59,794 bases of DNA from an uncultured Caldilineales bacterium (lineage in GTDB: Bacteria > Chloroflexota > Anaerolineae > JAAEKA01): the NCBI GenBank assembly GCA_937907455.1, contig CALESQ010000007.1:1-59794 (forward strand), given 5' to 3'. Position 1 is the first letter of the stretch. Each line of letters begins with the position of its first letter. The translations under genes and the position numbers were made by a program. A model generated the notes under the pieces. That model had not been told where the DNA came from. It saw only the letters and a program-made list of their open reading frames with translations, and did not search any database. Below are positions 16,365 through 25,042 of this stretch, one piece after another.

Positions 16365-17261
16365 ATGACTGCCAACTTTTCTCCCCTGCGCCGTGCGCTG
16401 CTTTTTATGCCCGGCGATTCCCTGCCAAAAATCGAAAAAGCCATTGGCTTGCAGGTTGATAGCATTGTGATGGACCTGGAAGATGGCGTAGCTTTCAGCC
16501 AAAAGGCCGAGGCCCGCCGCGTGATCGTGCAGGCGCTGCAAACGCTGGCCTTTGGGCACAGCGAACGCCTGGTGCGCATGAACCCCATGGGCAGTGAACT
16601 GGCCGAGGATGACCTGCGCAGCACGATTACCGGTCGGCCCGATGGCTATGTGCTGCCCAAGGCGGAATTCGCTGAACAGGTGGAGGCTGTAGCCGAGTTT
16701 CTGGCGCAGGAGGAAGAGGCGCGCGGCTGGCCGGCTGGTCAGATCAAGGTGTTGCCGATCATCGAAACTGCGCTGGGTGTGGTGAATGTGCGTGAGATTG
16801 CTGCTGCCTCAACGCGGGTGGATGCCCTGCTTTTCGGCGCGGAGGATTTGGCGGGCGACATGGGCGCACTGCGCACTGCGGCTGGCTGGGAGATCTTCTA
16901 TGCGCGCAGTGCGGTGGTCACCACGGCCAAGGCCTACCGTCTTGCGGCCATTGACATGGTATATTTCGACCTGCATAATCTGGAAGGCTTTGCCGCGGAG
17001 TGTCGTACCGGCCGCGAGCTGGCCTACGATGGCAAAATGGTGATTCACCCGCGCCAGGTGGAGATTGCCCAACGCGTTTTTGCTCCGTCAACGGAAGAGA
17101 TCGCTCACGCCCGGCGCATCATCACCGCCCACGACAACGCCCAGGCACAGGGCCTGGGCGCGTTTGCGTTGGATGGCAAAATGGTGGATGGCCCGGTGGT
17201 GCGTCTGGCCGGGCAGGTGTTGCGCAAGGCCAGGGCAGCGGGCATGATCGGGGATGACTAG
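16365..17261 (+). CDS. HpcH/HpaI (CitE-like) aldolase/lyase
   Basis: 298 residues of the citrate-lyase-beta/malyl-CoA-lyase superfamily. RRALLFMPGDSLPKIEKA, VMDLEDGVAFSQKAEAR (metal-binding acidic residues), LPIIETALGVVNVREIA and GAEDLAGDMGALR mark the TIM-barrel active site; DGKMVIHPRQVEIAQRVFAP is the conserved tail. Relatives cleave (S)-citramalyl-CoA, malyl-CoA or beta-methylmalyl-CoA. The partner CitD/CitF subunits are absent, so it acts as a stand-alone CoA-ester lyase or thioesterase. It starts 12 bp after E1 beta (AAAAGG site) and probably belongs to that operon. Confidence 0.85.
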   Translation: MTANFSPLRRALLFMPGDSLPKIEKAIGLQVDSIVMDLEDGVAFSQKAEARRVIVQALQTLAFGHSERLVRMNPMGSELAEDDLRSTITGRPDGYVLPKAEFAEQVEAVAEFLAQEEEARGWPAGQIKVLPIIETALGVVNVREIAAASTRVDALLFGAEDLAGDMGALRTAAGWEIFYARSAVVTTAKAYRLAAIDMVYFDLHNLEGFAAECRTGRELAYDGKMVIHPRQVEIAQRVFAPSTEEIAHARRIITAHDNAQAQGLGAFALDGKMVDGPVVRLAGQVLRKARAAGMIGDD

Positions 17262-17297
17262 AGCCGAGGCGATCAGGCGGCCATCGCTGCGCCGTTG

Positions 17298-18461
17298 CTA
17301 ATCTTCGCGCTGCAAAATGTGGGTGAGCACGGTGGCGCCGGTGCCGCCGATGTTCTGCGCCATGCCGGTACGGGCGTTGGCAACCTGGTTTGGCCCCGCC
17401 TGCCCGCTGAGTTGCAGATACAGCTCGGCTAGCTGGTAGATGCCGGTTGCGCCCACGGGATGACCGCGCGCCTTGAGGCCGCCCAGCGTGGCGATGGGTA
17501 CGCGGCCTTGCAAGCCAATCTCTCCCTCTACACCCAGCCATAGGCCGGCACCGGGGCGGGCAAAACCGGCAGCCTCCAGCGCCAGCACCGACATGATAGT
17601 GTAGGCGTCGTGCAGCTCAAAAATGTCAATGTCGGCGGGGCCAAGCTCGGCTTGCGCATAGGCGCGCCGGCTGGAGAACATCACGCCATCCAGCACCAGG
17701 GGATCGCGGCGGCCGACGATGCCGACACTGTCGGTCGCCGCGGCTGAGGCTAGCACGCGCACGCGCGGCTGGCGGCTGATGGCGGCCAGGGCTGCATCTC
17801 CTGTGGCCAGCACCAACGCCGCAGCGCCGTTGCAAATGGGTGAGGCATCATACAGCCGCACCGGTTCGTGAATCACCTTGGAATGCTCGTAGTCTAGCGA
17901 GGTGATGGCCTTGTGAAAGAGTGCGTTGGGGTTGGTGAGCGCGTTTTGGTGCGCGTTGACGGCAAAGGGGGCAAACAGCGATGGGTTGACGCGGTAATGT
18001 TCCAGATACGCTTGCATCAACTGGGCGTTGAGACTGACGAAATTGTGACCGCGCGCGCCTTCGCTTTCCCAGTCGCTGGCGGTGGCCAGGGCGCGGGTGG
18101 TGGCGTAGCGGTCGGTGTGGGTCATTTTCTCTACGCCCGCTACCATCACCACATCGTGCAGGCCGCTGGCTACGGCCATCACTCCCCAGCGCATGGCCGC
18201 GGCGCCGGATGAGCAGGCAGCCTCAGCCGTAGCCGCCTCAATGCCGCGCAGGCCTACGGTATCGGCCACGAGCGCACCTAGTTGCTGCTGTTGGCTGAGC
18301 ATGCCGGACAGCATGTTGCCGAGGAACAGTGCCTCGACGCGTTCAAGTTGAGCATCAGCCAGCGCGGCGCGCACGGCCTGCGCGGCTAGTTGGCGAATCG
18401 GCTCATCGGTTTCTTTACTGACAGGGGTTTGGCCTATGCCAAGGATGTAGATGGGACGCAT
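17298..18461 (-). CDS. Thiolase family protein (acetyl-CoA acetyltransferase-like, archaeal/SCP-x type)
   Basis: 387 residues. The nucleophilic Cys lies in AEAACSSGAAAMRWG (about residue 85) and the C-terminal GGLKARGHPVGATG carries the His. The sequence belongs to the lipid-transfer/SCP-x thiolase branch rather than classical FadA. In archaea and some bacteria that branch works with a DUF35 OB-fold protein, which is not adjacent here. It condenses or cleaves acyl-CoAs. AGGAGC precedes the ATG, and a very good promoter lies 105 bp upstream. It converges on the lyase gene with a 36-bp gap. Confidence 0.88.
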   Translation of the reverse strand: MRPIYILGIGQTPVSKETDEPIRQLAAQAVRAALADAQLERVEALFLGNMLSGMLSQQQQLGALVADTVGLRGIEAATAEAACSSGAAAMRWGVMAVASGLHDVVMVAGVEKMTHTDRYATTRALATASDWESEGARGHNFVSLNAQLMQAYLEHYRVNPSLFAPFAVNAHQNALTNPNALFHKAITSLDYEHSKVIHEPVRLYDASPICNGAAALVLATGDAALAAISRQPRVRVLASAAATDSVGIVGRRDPLVLDGVMFSSRRAYAQAELGPADIDIFELHDAYTIMSVLALEAAGFARPGAGLWLGVEGEIGLQGRVPIATLGGLKARGHPVGATGIYQLAELYLQLSGQAGPNQVANARTGMAQNIGGTGATVLTHILQRED

Positions 18462-18473
18462 CGTTGCGCTCCT

Positions 18474-18530
18474 GACAGGATGATGGGGTGAGGGGATGAC
18501 AGGGGATGAGGGGATGACAGGTTTTCGATC
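18474..18530. repeat. GGGGATGACAGG direct repeats
   Basis: A G/A-rich low-complexity stretch in which GGATGA and GGGGATGACAGG recur, followed by a TTACTGCTTACTG tract (about 18535-18547). A shorter look-alike, GATGACAGGATGAGGGGGTGAGG, is at about 24968-24990. Confidence 0.5.
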
Positions 18531-18567
18531 TACTTACTGCTTACTGAAGCCAGGCGAGATGGCGCTC

Positions 18568-18596
18568 AGTATACGATATATGACGCGATGTGTCAA
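18568..18596 (-). promoter_or_regulatory. Consensus promoter for the thiolase
   Basis: On the minus strand TTGACA (18591-18596), 17-bp spacer, TATACT (18568-18573), about 105 bp upstream of the thiolase ATG. It is one of the best promoter matches in the window. Nothing else recognisable was seen in the 18462-18672 gap beyond the repeats. Confidence 0.75.
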
Positions 18597-18672
18597 TAGT
18601 TTTGTCGTGCCGCGGGCCGTCGAGGCATCCCCCATGTGTCTTTGGGGCCGGAGCGTGTTCTGTTAATACTGG

Positions 18673-19386
18673 TTATGGGTGTGGGGGTGGGTCATGCCGT
18701 GTGCCGCGGCGCGACAGCCGTGGCAGCACCGTATCTTCAATCCAACGATCGAGCCGTTGCTGGTTAAATACCACCAGCGCGCCAAGTGTCATCACCAGCG
18801 CGGCACCCCCCAACACCCAGGGCGAATGCCAGTCCAGCAACCCCGCGCCGATGGCAACAGCAATAATCACCGATGGGGTGCGCAACAACACGGCCAGCAC
18901 TATGATCTTCCAGATGGGCAAACGGGTCAATCCGGCGATGTAGTAGGGGACATCGCCAAAGGGGCCGATCATCATAAAGGCCCAGATAGGCAGTGAGTTG
19001 AGGCGCGTTACCTCTTGCCAGCGTGCCATCTGGTGAGGGCCGACCATGCGCGCTACAAAGGGCTGGCCGAAGCGCCGTGCCAGGGCCATGGCGATGACTC
19101 CACCCAGCGTCATGCCTATTGCACCGTAGAGCGCACCCAAGGGGAACCCGTAAAGAAACCCCGCGGTCACCTGCATGGCATAGCCAGGTATAAAGGCTAC
19201 GATCACCTGCAGGGCGTTCAGCGCGATAACTCCCAGCGGGCCGAGTGGCCCCAGACGGTCAAGCCAAATTTCCAGGGCCTGCTCGTTGTTGAGAAAGTCG
19301 TAGACCGGGCGCGCCAGCAATACCGCCAGGATCACTATTGCAGCGACAGCTAGAATCCACAGAATGCGCCGAAGCCATACGCTCAT
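18673..19386 (-). CDS. TVP38/TMEM64 family (DedA-like, SNARE-associated) membrane protein
   Basis: 237 residues with about six hydrophobic segments. Family landmarks: NALQVIVAFIPGYAMQVTAG with FLYGFPLGALYGAIGMTLGG, and the later IGPFGDVPYYIAGLTRLPIW. Members are inner-membrane proteins linked to lipid scrambling or envelope homeostasis; the exact role is unknown here. The ATG at 19386 is preferred over a TTG two codons upstream. It follows the HtrA-type gene by 27 bp on the same strand and may be co-transcribed with it. Confidence 0.85.
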   Translation of the reverse strand: MSVWLRRILWILAVAAIVILAVLLARPVYDFLNNEQALEIWLDRLGPLGPLGVIALNALQVIVAFIPGYAMQVTAGFLYGFPLGALYGAIGMTLGGVIAMALARRFGQPFVARMVGPHQMARWQEVTRLNSLPIWAFMMIGPFGDVPYYIAGLTRLPIWKIIVLAVLLRTPSVIIAVAIGAGLLDWHSPWVLGGAALVMTLGALVVFNQQRLDRWIEDTVLPRLSRRGTRHDPPPHP

Positions 19387-19413
19387 GGTCAATGGGCCTT
19401 GCCAGGCAGCGGA

Positions 19414-20589
19414 TCAGAAGGGCTGTTCGCCCAGGATGACAGCCAGCCGTATGCTCTGGCCGTCGCGCCAGATTGTGAGCTGTACGGTCTGGCCGACTTC
19501 GCTATGCTCGTCGAGGTACAGGGTGAGATCATCCCAGGTGCGCAGTGGCGTGTCGTCAATGGCTGTCAGCACATCACCACCCACCAGATAGCGCCGTGAG
19601 CCAAAACGCACTTGTTGCGTGGCGGTGCGGATGCCGATTGCCTCGGCCGGGCTGTTCTGATAGACGCGGGCGATCAGCAACCCTTGCTGCACCGGCAGTT
19701 GCAGCACCTGCGCCAGCTCAACCGACAGCACATAGCCCAGTCCTTCCACGCCCAGCCAGGGATGAGGAAAGTGACCGCGTTCGATCAGCACCGGCACTAC
19801 CTGCTTCAGCTTGTTTACCGGAATCGCCAGACCTACGCCGGCATCGGCGCCGGTGGGCGAATAAATAGCCGAGTTAACGCCAATTAGCCTGCCGCGACTG
19901 TCAAGCAGGGGGCCACCAGAGTTGCCGCGGTTGATCGAGGCATCGGTTTGCACCACGCCGCGCAAGGTGCGGCCGTTCTCCAGACCGATGGTGCGGTTGA
20001 TGGCACTGACTACACCCACGGTAAGGGTGCGTTCAAATTGACCGAAGGGATTGCCGATGGCAATGGCGCTTTGACCCACCACCAGCGCATCCGAATCACC
20101 CAGGGGCAGCGGTTCTACCCCTGCGGGCACTGCGCTCACCTGCAACACAGCCAGATCGTTGGCCGGGTCACTGCCTGTTACGCGTGCCTCCTGCGCCTGA
20201 CCTTCGTCGAAGCTTACTGTGATCTGGTCGGCCCCTTCGATGACGTGATAGTTGGTGATGATGTGACCGTTCAGATCCCAGACAAAGCCGGAACCGCTGC
20301 CTTCTTCGGGGTAAACCCCATAGAAAAAGTCGGAGCGCATCACCTGGGTATTGATGTTGACCACTGCCGGGCTGTAGCGTCGGTATACCTCGATGGTGCG
20401 CAGTTCCAGGCTGTCCAGCCCGGTCGGTGGGGTGGCAGTCACCACCACTACTGCCGGCGCGGCTGCAAGCGGGGTAGCCGTGGGCGTTGCAGGTGAGATT
20501 TGAACCAGGCCGGGCGGCTGCAAGCAGGCTGTCAGAGACAGGAGCAAGGCCACGAAAGTCAACCTGTGAATGCTACGCTTGATTGTCAT
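19414..20589 (-). CDS. HtrA/DegP-like serine protease, lipoprotein
   Basis: 391 residues. A lipoprotein signal (LLLSLTAC, about residues 15-22) is followed by a Pro/Thr-rich linker and a trypsin-like domain with the full triad: His in ITNYHVIEG, Asp in DPANDLAVLQV, Ser in GNSGGPLLDSRG. A C-terminal PDZ-like domain carries GLLIARVYQNSPAEAIGIRT. The expected role is folding-quality control outside the membrane. The ATG at 20589 is chosen over a TTG four codons upstream. A second, TM-anchored paralogue lies at 23583-24875. Confidence 0.9.
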   Translation of the reverse strand: MTIKRSIHRLTFVALLLSLTACLQPPGLVQISPATPTATPLAAAPAVVVVTATPPTGLDSLELRTIEVYRRYSPAVVNINTQVMRSDFFYGVYPEEGSGSGFVWDLNGHIITNYHVIEGADQITVSFDEGQAQEARVTGSDPANDLAVLQVSAVPAGVEPLPLGDSDALVVGQSAIAIGNPFGQFERTLTVGVVSAINRTIGLENGRTLRGVVQTDASINRGNSGGPLLDSRGRLIGVNSAIYSPTGADAGVGLAIPVNKLKQVVPVLIERGHFPHPWLGVEGLGYVLSVELAQVLQLPVQQGLLIARVYQNSPAEAIGIRTATQQVRFGSRRYLVGGDVLTAIDDTPLRTWDDLTLYLDEHSEVGQTVQLTIWRDGQSIRLAVILGEQPF

Positions 20590-20619
20590 CGTGTTTGTCA
20601 ACCAAAGAGCAAAAAGAGG

Positions 20620-22092
20620 CTATTCAGCCGGTTGAGCTTCGGCATGATCGGCAGCGCGGGCCAGTGCCAGCCGTCGCTGTTGCTGGGCCAGGCGCAAACC
20701 GCGTGCGATGAGAGCAATCAGACCGAAAGCACCGGCTCCGCCCAACACGCCCAACGCCACAATGGCTGCCATGCCGATCAACTGCGCCTGCATTTGGCCG
20801 GGCCAATCAGCAGGCAGGCCCGCAGCGGCCAGTGCGCCCGCCACGCCTGCCCCGCGCCCGCCCAGGAACTCGGCGGCGCCTATGCCGTTCCAGCCTGAGC
20901 CGGCCAGCCCATCCGCAAACAGCCCTACGCCCAACAGTCCCAGCAAGCCGGCAGCCAGGTGTACCGGAACTACGCCGGTATCATCCGGCACGCGCAGTAT
21001 TTCGCACACCAGGTAGGTGAGCAGGGGAACCAGCCCACCCGCCAGCAGTCCCAGCAGCAGCGCGGCCCAGGGGGGGATGAATGAACCGGCGGCAGCGGCG
21101 ATCACTGCGCCAGCAGCCAGACCGCGGCCGGTGAGCAGAGGATCGGCGCGGTCGGCGACGAACCAGGTGTAGCCCAGGGGAGCCAGCGCGCCGGCAGCGG
21201 CAGCCAGCACCACGTTTATCAGGCCGCGGGCGGGCAGCAGGGTTGGCGTATCCAGCAGCGGGTTGGCCCAGGCCCAACCCAGGCTACCCACCAACACCAG
21301 CAGCGCGCCCAGCGCGGCCAGCATGGGCAACTGCACCGGCGGTAGCAATACTTCGGCGCGTGCTTGGGGTGCAGCGGGGCGCGGCACCATCAGCAGCAGG
21401 CCGGCCAGTGCAGCGCCGCCGCCCAGCACATGCACCAGGCCGCCACCGGCAAAATCTACAAAGCCATGTCCCAGGGTGAGGTTTGCGCCCAGGTTAGCCA
21501 GCCAGCCACCGCCCCAAATCCAGTTTGCCAGCAGTGGGTAGAGGATGCCGCCGATCAACACGCCGCCTACCAGCGAGCTGGTGGCCGGGGTGCGTCCGCG
21601 GAAGGCCATCAACGGGATCATGGTAGCGGTGGCAACCCAGGGCAGATGGACAAAAAACAGCTCGTAGGCGGCCACGGTAGCGGCGGGGCCACTCAAGGCC
21701 CAGCCTTTCATGCCAGCCATGCCCCATTGTGTGCCCCATTGGCCCGCCAGCAACGTCCATTCCCAGACCAGGCCCTCAAAGCCGCTGGTGTCGGGGCGTA
21801 CCAGCCCCAGCCCGCCAAAAGCCAGCGCGAAGCCTATCAAAAAAAACAGGGTGCTGCCCAGGGCAATGCCAGCCACTCCCCCCAGCGCACTTTGCCAAAC
21901 GCGGCTTTCGCGTGCGCCGGCTGCGGCCAGCAGCAAAAAGCCGGCCGGGGTGAGCCAGGCGAGTGAGCCGGCCAGCAATAGCAGCCAGTTGGGGGCCGGT
22001 GCGGTGGCCGCGGGGCTGGCAGCCCACGCGGGTGCGGCAAGGGCGGTGGCTGGCAGCAGCGCGGCACCGGCCCAAATCAAACGCTTCTTCAT
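20620..22092 (-). CDS. Ammonium transporter (Amt/MEP family), divergent
   Basis: 490 residues with a cleavable-type N-terminus (MKKRLIWAGAALLPATALA) and about eleven hydrophobic segments. VDFAGGGLVHVLGGGAALAG and the later VPVHLAAGLLGLLGVGLF hold the paired pore histidines expected of Amt proteins, though the surrounding sequence is unusually Ala/Gly/Leu-rich and divergent. It would conduct ammonium across the membrane. No GlnK/PII gene is adjacent. The ATG at 22092 follows an AAGGA site. The frame stays open upstream into the neighbouring gene, which is not taken as coding for Amt. Confidence 0.85.
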   Translation of the reverse strand: MKKRLIWAGAALLPATALAAPAWAASPAATAPAPNWLLLLAGSLAWLTPAGFLLLAAAGARESRVWQSALGGVAGIALGSTLFFLIGFALAFGGLGLVRPDTSGFEGLVWEWTLLAGQWGTQWGMAGMKGWALSGPAATVAAYELFFVHLPWVATATMIPLMAFRGRTPATSSLVGGVLIGGILYPLLANWIWGGGWLANLGANLTLGHGFVDFAGGGLVHVLGGGAALAGLLLMVPRPAAPQARAEVLLPPVQLPMLAALGALLVLVGSLGWAWANPLLDTPTLLPARGLINVVLAAAAGALAPLGYTWFVADRADPLLTGRGLAAGAVIAAAAGSFIPPWAALLLGLLAGGLVPLLTYLVCEILRVPDDTGVVPVHLAAGLLGLLGVGLFADGLAGSGWNGIGAAEFLGGRGAGVAGALAAAGLPADWPGQMQAQLIGMAAIVALGVLGGAGAFGLIALIARGLRLAQQQRRLALARAADHAEAQPAE

Positions 22093-22181
22093 GAGTCCTT
22101 CTTCTTTCCTTCGGCGAGGTGTCGGCGCGGGCCAAGCCTGGCGGCGTTGCAGTACAGACCTTGCTGTAACGCAGATGGGCT

Positions 22182-22448
22182 TTAGGCGGCAGGCAAGTGC
22201 CACCAGGCGCGTCGCAGGCGCCACTCATCGCTGCGTCGATTCCAGTGCAGTTCCACCGTGTCGCCGGTGGTGGTATGCGCCAGAAAACAACGCCATTCAT
22301 CGCGATCGTCGTGTTCTGTCCACTGCCGACCCAGCCCGGCCAGCCGTCGGACGCGCCCGCGCCAGACGAAGGCCACAGGCTGCACGGTGCCGCCAGGCGC
22401 GAAGCGCACCTGGGCGGTGATGGCTTCGTTGATGGCGGTTTCGTTCAC
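22182..22448 (-). CDS. Small conserved-type protein, function unknown
   Basis: 88 residues starting at a GTG that overlaps the pncC stop by 4 bp (GTGA), so it is translationally coupled. The sequence is dense in Trp and Arg, VRFAPGGTVQPVAFVWRGRV then WRCFLAHTTTGDTVELHWNR and RRAWWHLPAA, a single beta-rich domain. It resembles DUF6504-type small proteins in length and the FVWRGR pattern, but I cannot confirm this. No signal peptide or membrane segment. Confidence 0.6.
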   Translation of the reverse strand: MNETAINEAITAQVRFAPGGTVQPVAFVWRGRVRRLAGLGRQWTEHDDRDEWRCFLAHTTTGDTVELHWNRRSDEWRLRRAWWHLPAA

Positions 22449-22975
22449 GGCACTGTCTCCAGATAAGTGAGCAACAGGCGCAGGGCTGCCGCGGCAGAGC
22501 ATTGTTTGTTGGTGCGGCGGTCGCCGTTCCAGCAATGCCTTGAACCCACTTCCTGATCAGGCGCTGATAGATGCAGGTAGGTTAACCCCACCGGCTTTGC
22601 TTCTGAACCACCCCCCGGCCCGGCGATGCCCGTGACGCTGAGGGCGATGTGGCTGTGCAGCAGGCGGCGCGCACCCTGGGCCATCTCGGCGGCACACTGC
22701 GGGCTGACGGCTCCTGCCTGGGCCAGAGTTGCGGTGCTCACCCCCAGCAGGGCGGCCTTGACGGTGTTGTTGTAGGCCAGCACTCCGCCCAGAAAATAGT
22801 CTGAACTGCCCGCGATATCGGTGAGCAGATCGCCCAGCAGGCCGCCGGTACACGATTCAGCGACGGCTAGCGTCTGGCCGCGGCTGCGCAGCAATTCACC
22901 GGCGCGTGCGGCCAGGGCGAAGCCATTTTCTGGACAGCGGTCCGGCTGGACAAGGGAAGCGGCTTGTGGTAGCAT
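22445..22975 (-). CDS. pncC: Nicotinamide-nucleotide amidohydrolase (CinA C-terminal family)
   Basis: 176 residues, a stand-alone CinA C-terminal domain. TLAVAESCTGGLLGDLLTDI and SVTGIAGPGGGSEAKPVGL are the active-site motifs. It deamidates NMN to nicotinate mononucleotide in pyridine-nucleotide recycling. The N-terminal MoCF-like domain of full CinA is missing, as in many PncC enzymes. ATG 22975 is used; a TTG lies seven codons upstream. The N-terminal ~25 residues are not conserved-looking. It is divergent from the Trm112-like gene by 38 bp. Confidence 0.9.
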   Translation of the reverse strand: MLPQAASLVQPDRCPENGFALAARAGELLRSRGQTLAVAESCTGGLLGDLLTDIAGSSDYFLGGVLAYNNTVKAALLGVSTATLAQAGAVSPQCAAEMAQGARRLLHSHIALSVTGIAGPGGGSEAKPVGLTYLHLSAPDQEVGSRHCWNGDRRTNKQCSAAAALRLLLTYLETVP

Positions 22976-23013
22976 GGGAGAAAGCTGATAATCCAAGGCA
23001 AAGGAGTGATTTG

Positions 23014-23361
23014 ATGAAAAAACTAATTCTGTTTCTCGGTATGGTAGTCGGTGCTGTGGCAGCGGCTATGGTGGTTTTTAAATATCTCAACCGCGATGAG
23101 CCGCTGCCTGCCGGTTCAATGGAGCGCAGCGCTTCGGCTGATTTGCCCGCGTTTGATGAAAGCGAGTTGGGCGGCACGGTCAGCCCGGAGCTGTTGAGCA
23201 TTCTGGTGTGCCCGGAAGACCGCGGCCCGTTGACTTTGTCGAATGATGGCAAGTGGCTGGTTAACCCGCGCAACGGCTACCGCTATCCCATCCGCAAGGG
23301 CATTCCTGTGATGCTGATCGAGGAAGGCCGCCGCAACCGTGATGCCAGCCTGATGGCCTAG
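23014..23361 (+). CDS. Membrane-anchored Trm112-like protein
   Basis: 115 residues. One N-terminal membrane segment (about 3-23, LILFLGMVVGAVAAAMVVF), a short acidic linker, then a Trm112/UPF0434-like domain (about 55-108): LLSILVCPEDRGPL, NPRNGYRYPIRKGIPVMLIEEG. Only one Cys of the usual zinc-ligand set is evident (VCPED). Soluble UPF0434 proteins are about 60 residues, so the anchor is unusual. AAGGAG precedes the ATG. The role is unknown; an activator of a membrane-associated methyltransferase is speculative. Confidence 0.75.
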   Translation: MKKLILFLGMVVGAVAAAMVVFKYLNRDEPLPAGSMERSASADLPAFDESELGGTVSPELLSILVCPEDRGPLTLSNDGKWLVNPRNGYRYPIRKGIPVMLIEEGRRNRDASLMA

Positions 23362-23389
23362 CAATCGTTCAAAAACAAGTTGATGCTCT

Positions 23390-23431
23390 GGCCGGTCCCT
23401 CCGGGATGGTTCCCAATCTCCAGACCGAGCC
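23390..23431. repeat. Dispersed GC-rich element, copy 2
   Basis: GGCCGGTCCCTCCGGGATGG then TTCCCAATCTCCAGACCGAGCC. The 19 nt at 23411-23429 equal exactly the reverse complement of CTCGGTCTGGAGATTGGGA, the junction of every 85-bp unit at 44245-44940. It lies between convergent 3' ends. Confidence 0.75.
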
Positions 23432-23492
23432 AGTCCGCCAGTTATTCCCGGACAAATACCAGGCTGTTTTTGTTTGATTGCGATGTTGAAGG

Positions 23493-23529
23493 GCGAGGTG
23501 TGACTCTGAGTCACACCTCGCTTTTTTTT
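23493..23529 (+). terminator. Rho-independent terminator
   Basis: A perfect 13-bp stem GCGAGGTGTGACT/AGTCACACCTCGC with a CTG loop and a run of eight T, downstream of the Trm112-like gene. Confidence 0.92.
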
Positions 23530-23582
23530 GTGGCTGTTGATGGGGGAATGGGGATTTTACGTTGCCGTCACGCCCCGGGTGA

Positions 23583-24875
23583 TTACTGGGCAGGACGCAC
23601 GGCCAGCGTCACCGGCACGGTTTCCTGTTTGCCATCGGCATGGATCACTTTCAATTGCACGGTGTCGCCGGGCGAGGCATAGCGGAACAGGTAGATCAGC
23701 AGGTCATCGAAGCGTTGCACCGGCTTGTCGTTGATACCAACGATCAGATCGCCTCCGGCCTGCAGATAGATTGCTTCGCCGGTAAGGCTATTGACCCCCA
23801 TGATTACCGTGGTGTCACGGTCAGCTCCGGTGATGCCGGCGCGGGCCGCAGGTCCACCCTGCACGGCCTGGGTGACATAGGCCCCACGCGCGTCCAGGGG
23901 AAAGCTGAGCGCCTCGGCCCATTCCGGTGAGAAGGTTTGCCCCATGATGCCCAGGAAGGGATGCTGATATTCGCCGGTGGCTACCAGCGCCGGCACCACG
24001 CGCTCGGCAATGGTGATGGGAATGGCGAAGCCGACGCCGGAGTTGGCGCGCACATCGCCATCACTGCGAATCTGCGCGTTGATGCCGATCACGCGGGCTT
24101 GTGCATCCAGCAGCGGGCCGCCGGAGTTGCCGGGGTTGATGGGCGCATCGGTCTGGATGACCTCGGGGATGGTGTAACGGGCATCAAGCGAGCTGATGCT
24201 GCGCCCCAGGCCGCTTACCGTGCCTACGGTCATGGAACCGGCGAAATCAAAGGGGGCGCCGATGGCAATGGCGCGGTCGCCCACCTGCAAATCGTCAATG
24301 TTGCCCCGTTCAAGCGCCACCAGGTCAAAGCCTGTTGGGTCAATCTGAATGACGGCCAGATCGCTGAAAGGATCGGCTCCCAGCACTTCACCCGTCACCG
24401 AACGGTCGTCAGCAAAGATCACCTGCACGCCGCTGGCTCCATCCACGACGTGGGCGTTGGTGACAATCAGCCCGGTGGTATCCCAGACAAAGCCGGACCC
24501 CTGGCCCTGCGGCAGGTCCTGATCGCTGGTGCCTGTGCTCACTACACCCATGCTGATGATTTTCACCACCGAGGGATTGGCTTTCTGGTACACGGCACGC
24601 AGGATTTGTGGTTCTACGTCTGCGCCGGGATCAATGATGATGGGAGCTACGGCTGCAGGAGTGGCAGCCGGTGCAGATTGATTTTCGCCGTTGTCCGCCG
24701 GTGAGGCCTGCGGCATGGTGAAGTCGAAGCCTGCGTTGGGCTGAGACAGCGCATTGCGACCGTCATCGGCCAGCCGTGCGGCTATCAGGGCTGTGCCCAG
24801 CAGGCACAGGCATAAAAAGAGCAAGCCAAACAACAGAGCAAACCCAATGAGTGGTTTTCGATTTTGCGAGTTCAT
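23583..24875 (-). CDS. HtrA/DegP-like serine protease, membrane anchored
   Basis: 430 residues. One N-terminal membrane segment (about 9-32), a low-complexity linker, then a trypsin-like domain with His (VTNAHVVDG), Asp (DPFSDLAVIQ) and Ser (GNSGGPLLDAQA), and a C-terminal PDZ domain (GAYVTQAVQGGPAARAGITG ... GGDLIVGINDKPVQRFDDLL). The layout is DegS/HtrA-like: an anchored extracytoplasmic protease sensing misfolded proteins. AGGAG precedes the ATG at 24875. It is a paralogue of 19414-20589, differing in anchoring (TM rather than lipid). Confidence 0.92.
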   Translation of the reverse strand: MNSQNRKPLIGFALLFGLLFLCLCLLGTALIAARLADDGRNALSQPNAGFDFTMPQASPADNGENQSAPAATPAAVAPIIIDPGADVEPQILRAVYQKANPSVVKIISMGVVSTGTSDQDLPQGQGSGFVWDTTGLIVTNAHVVDGASGVQVIFADDRSVTGEVLGADPFSDLAVIQIDPTGFDLVALERGNIDDLQVGDRAIAIGAPFDFAGSMTVGTVSGLGRSISSLDARYTIPEVIQTDAPINPGNSGGPLLDAQARVIGINAQIRSDGDVRANSGVGFAIPITIAERVVPALVATGEYQHPFLGIMGQTFSPEWAEALSFPLDARGAYVTQAVQGGPAARAGITGADRDTTVIMGVNSLTGEAIYLQAGGDLIVGINDKPVQRFDDLLIYLFRYASPGDTVQLKVIHADGKQETVPVTLAVRPAQ

Positions 24876-24925
24876 GCAGATACTCCTGAAGAAACTTCGT
24901 GCGCGGCAGTGGCGCAACGGGGAGT

Positions 24926-24955
24926 ATTATACCACCTAACGCGGTGCAGCCATAA
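24926..24955 (-). promoter_or_regulatory. Putative promoter for the anchored HtrA gene
   Basis: A perfect TATAAT (24926-24931) on the minus strand about 50 bp before the ATG. The -35 region (TTATGG, 24950-24955, 18-bp spacer) is weak. Confidence 0.4.
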
Positions 24956-25013
24956 CCGCTGCTTTCAGATGACAGGATGAGGGGGTGAGGCTATGATCAG
25001 GGTTAAACGGCAC

Positions 25014-25042
25014 TTGACGCTTGACTGGCTTTCTGGTACACT
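25014..25042 (+). promoter_or_regulatory. Putative promoter for the HIT gene
   Basis: TTGACG (25014-25019), 17-bp spacer, TACACT (25037-25042), about 110 bp upstream of the likely start. The 24876-25152 gap otherwise holds only the GATGACAGG-type repeat. Confidence 0.5.
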
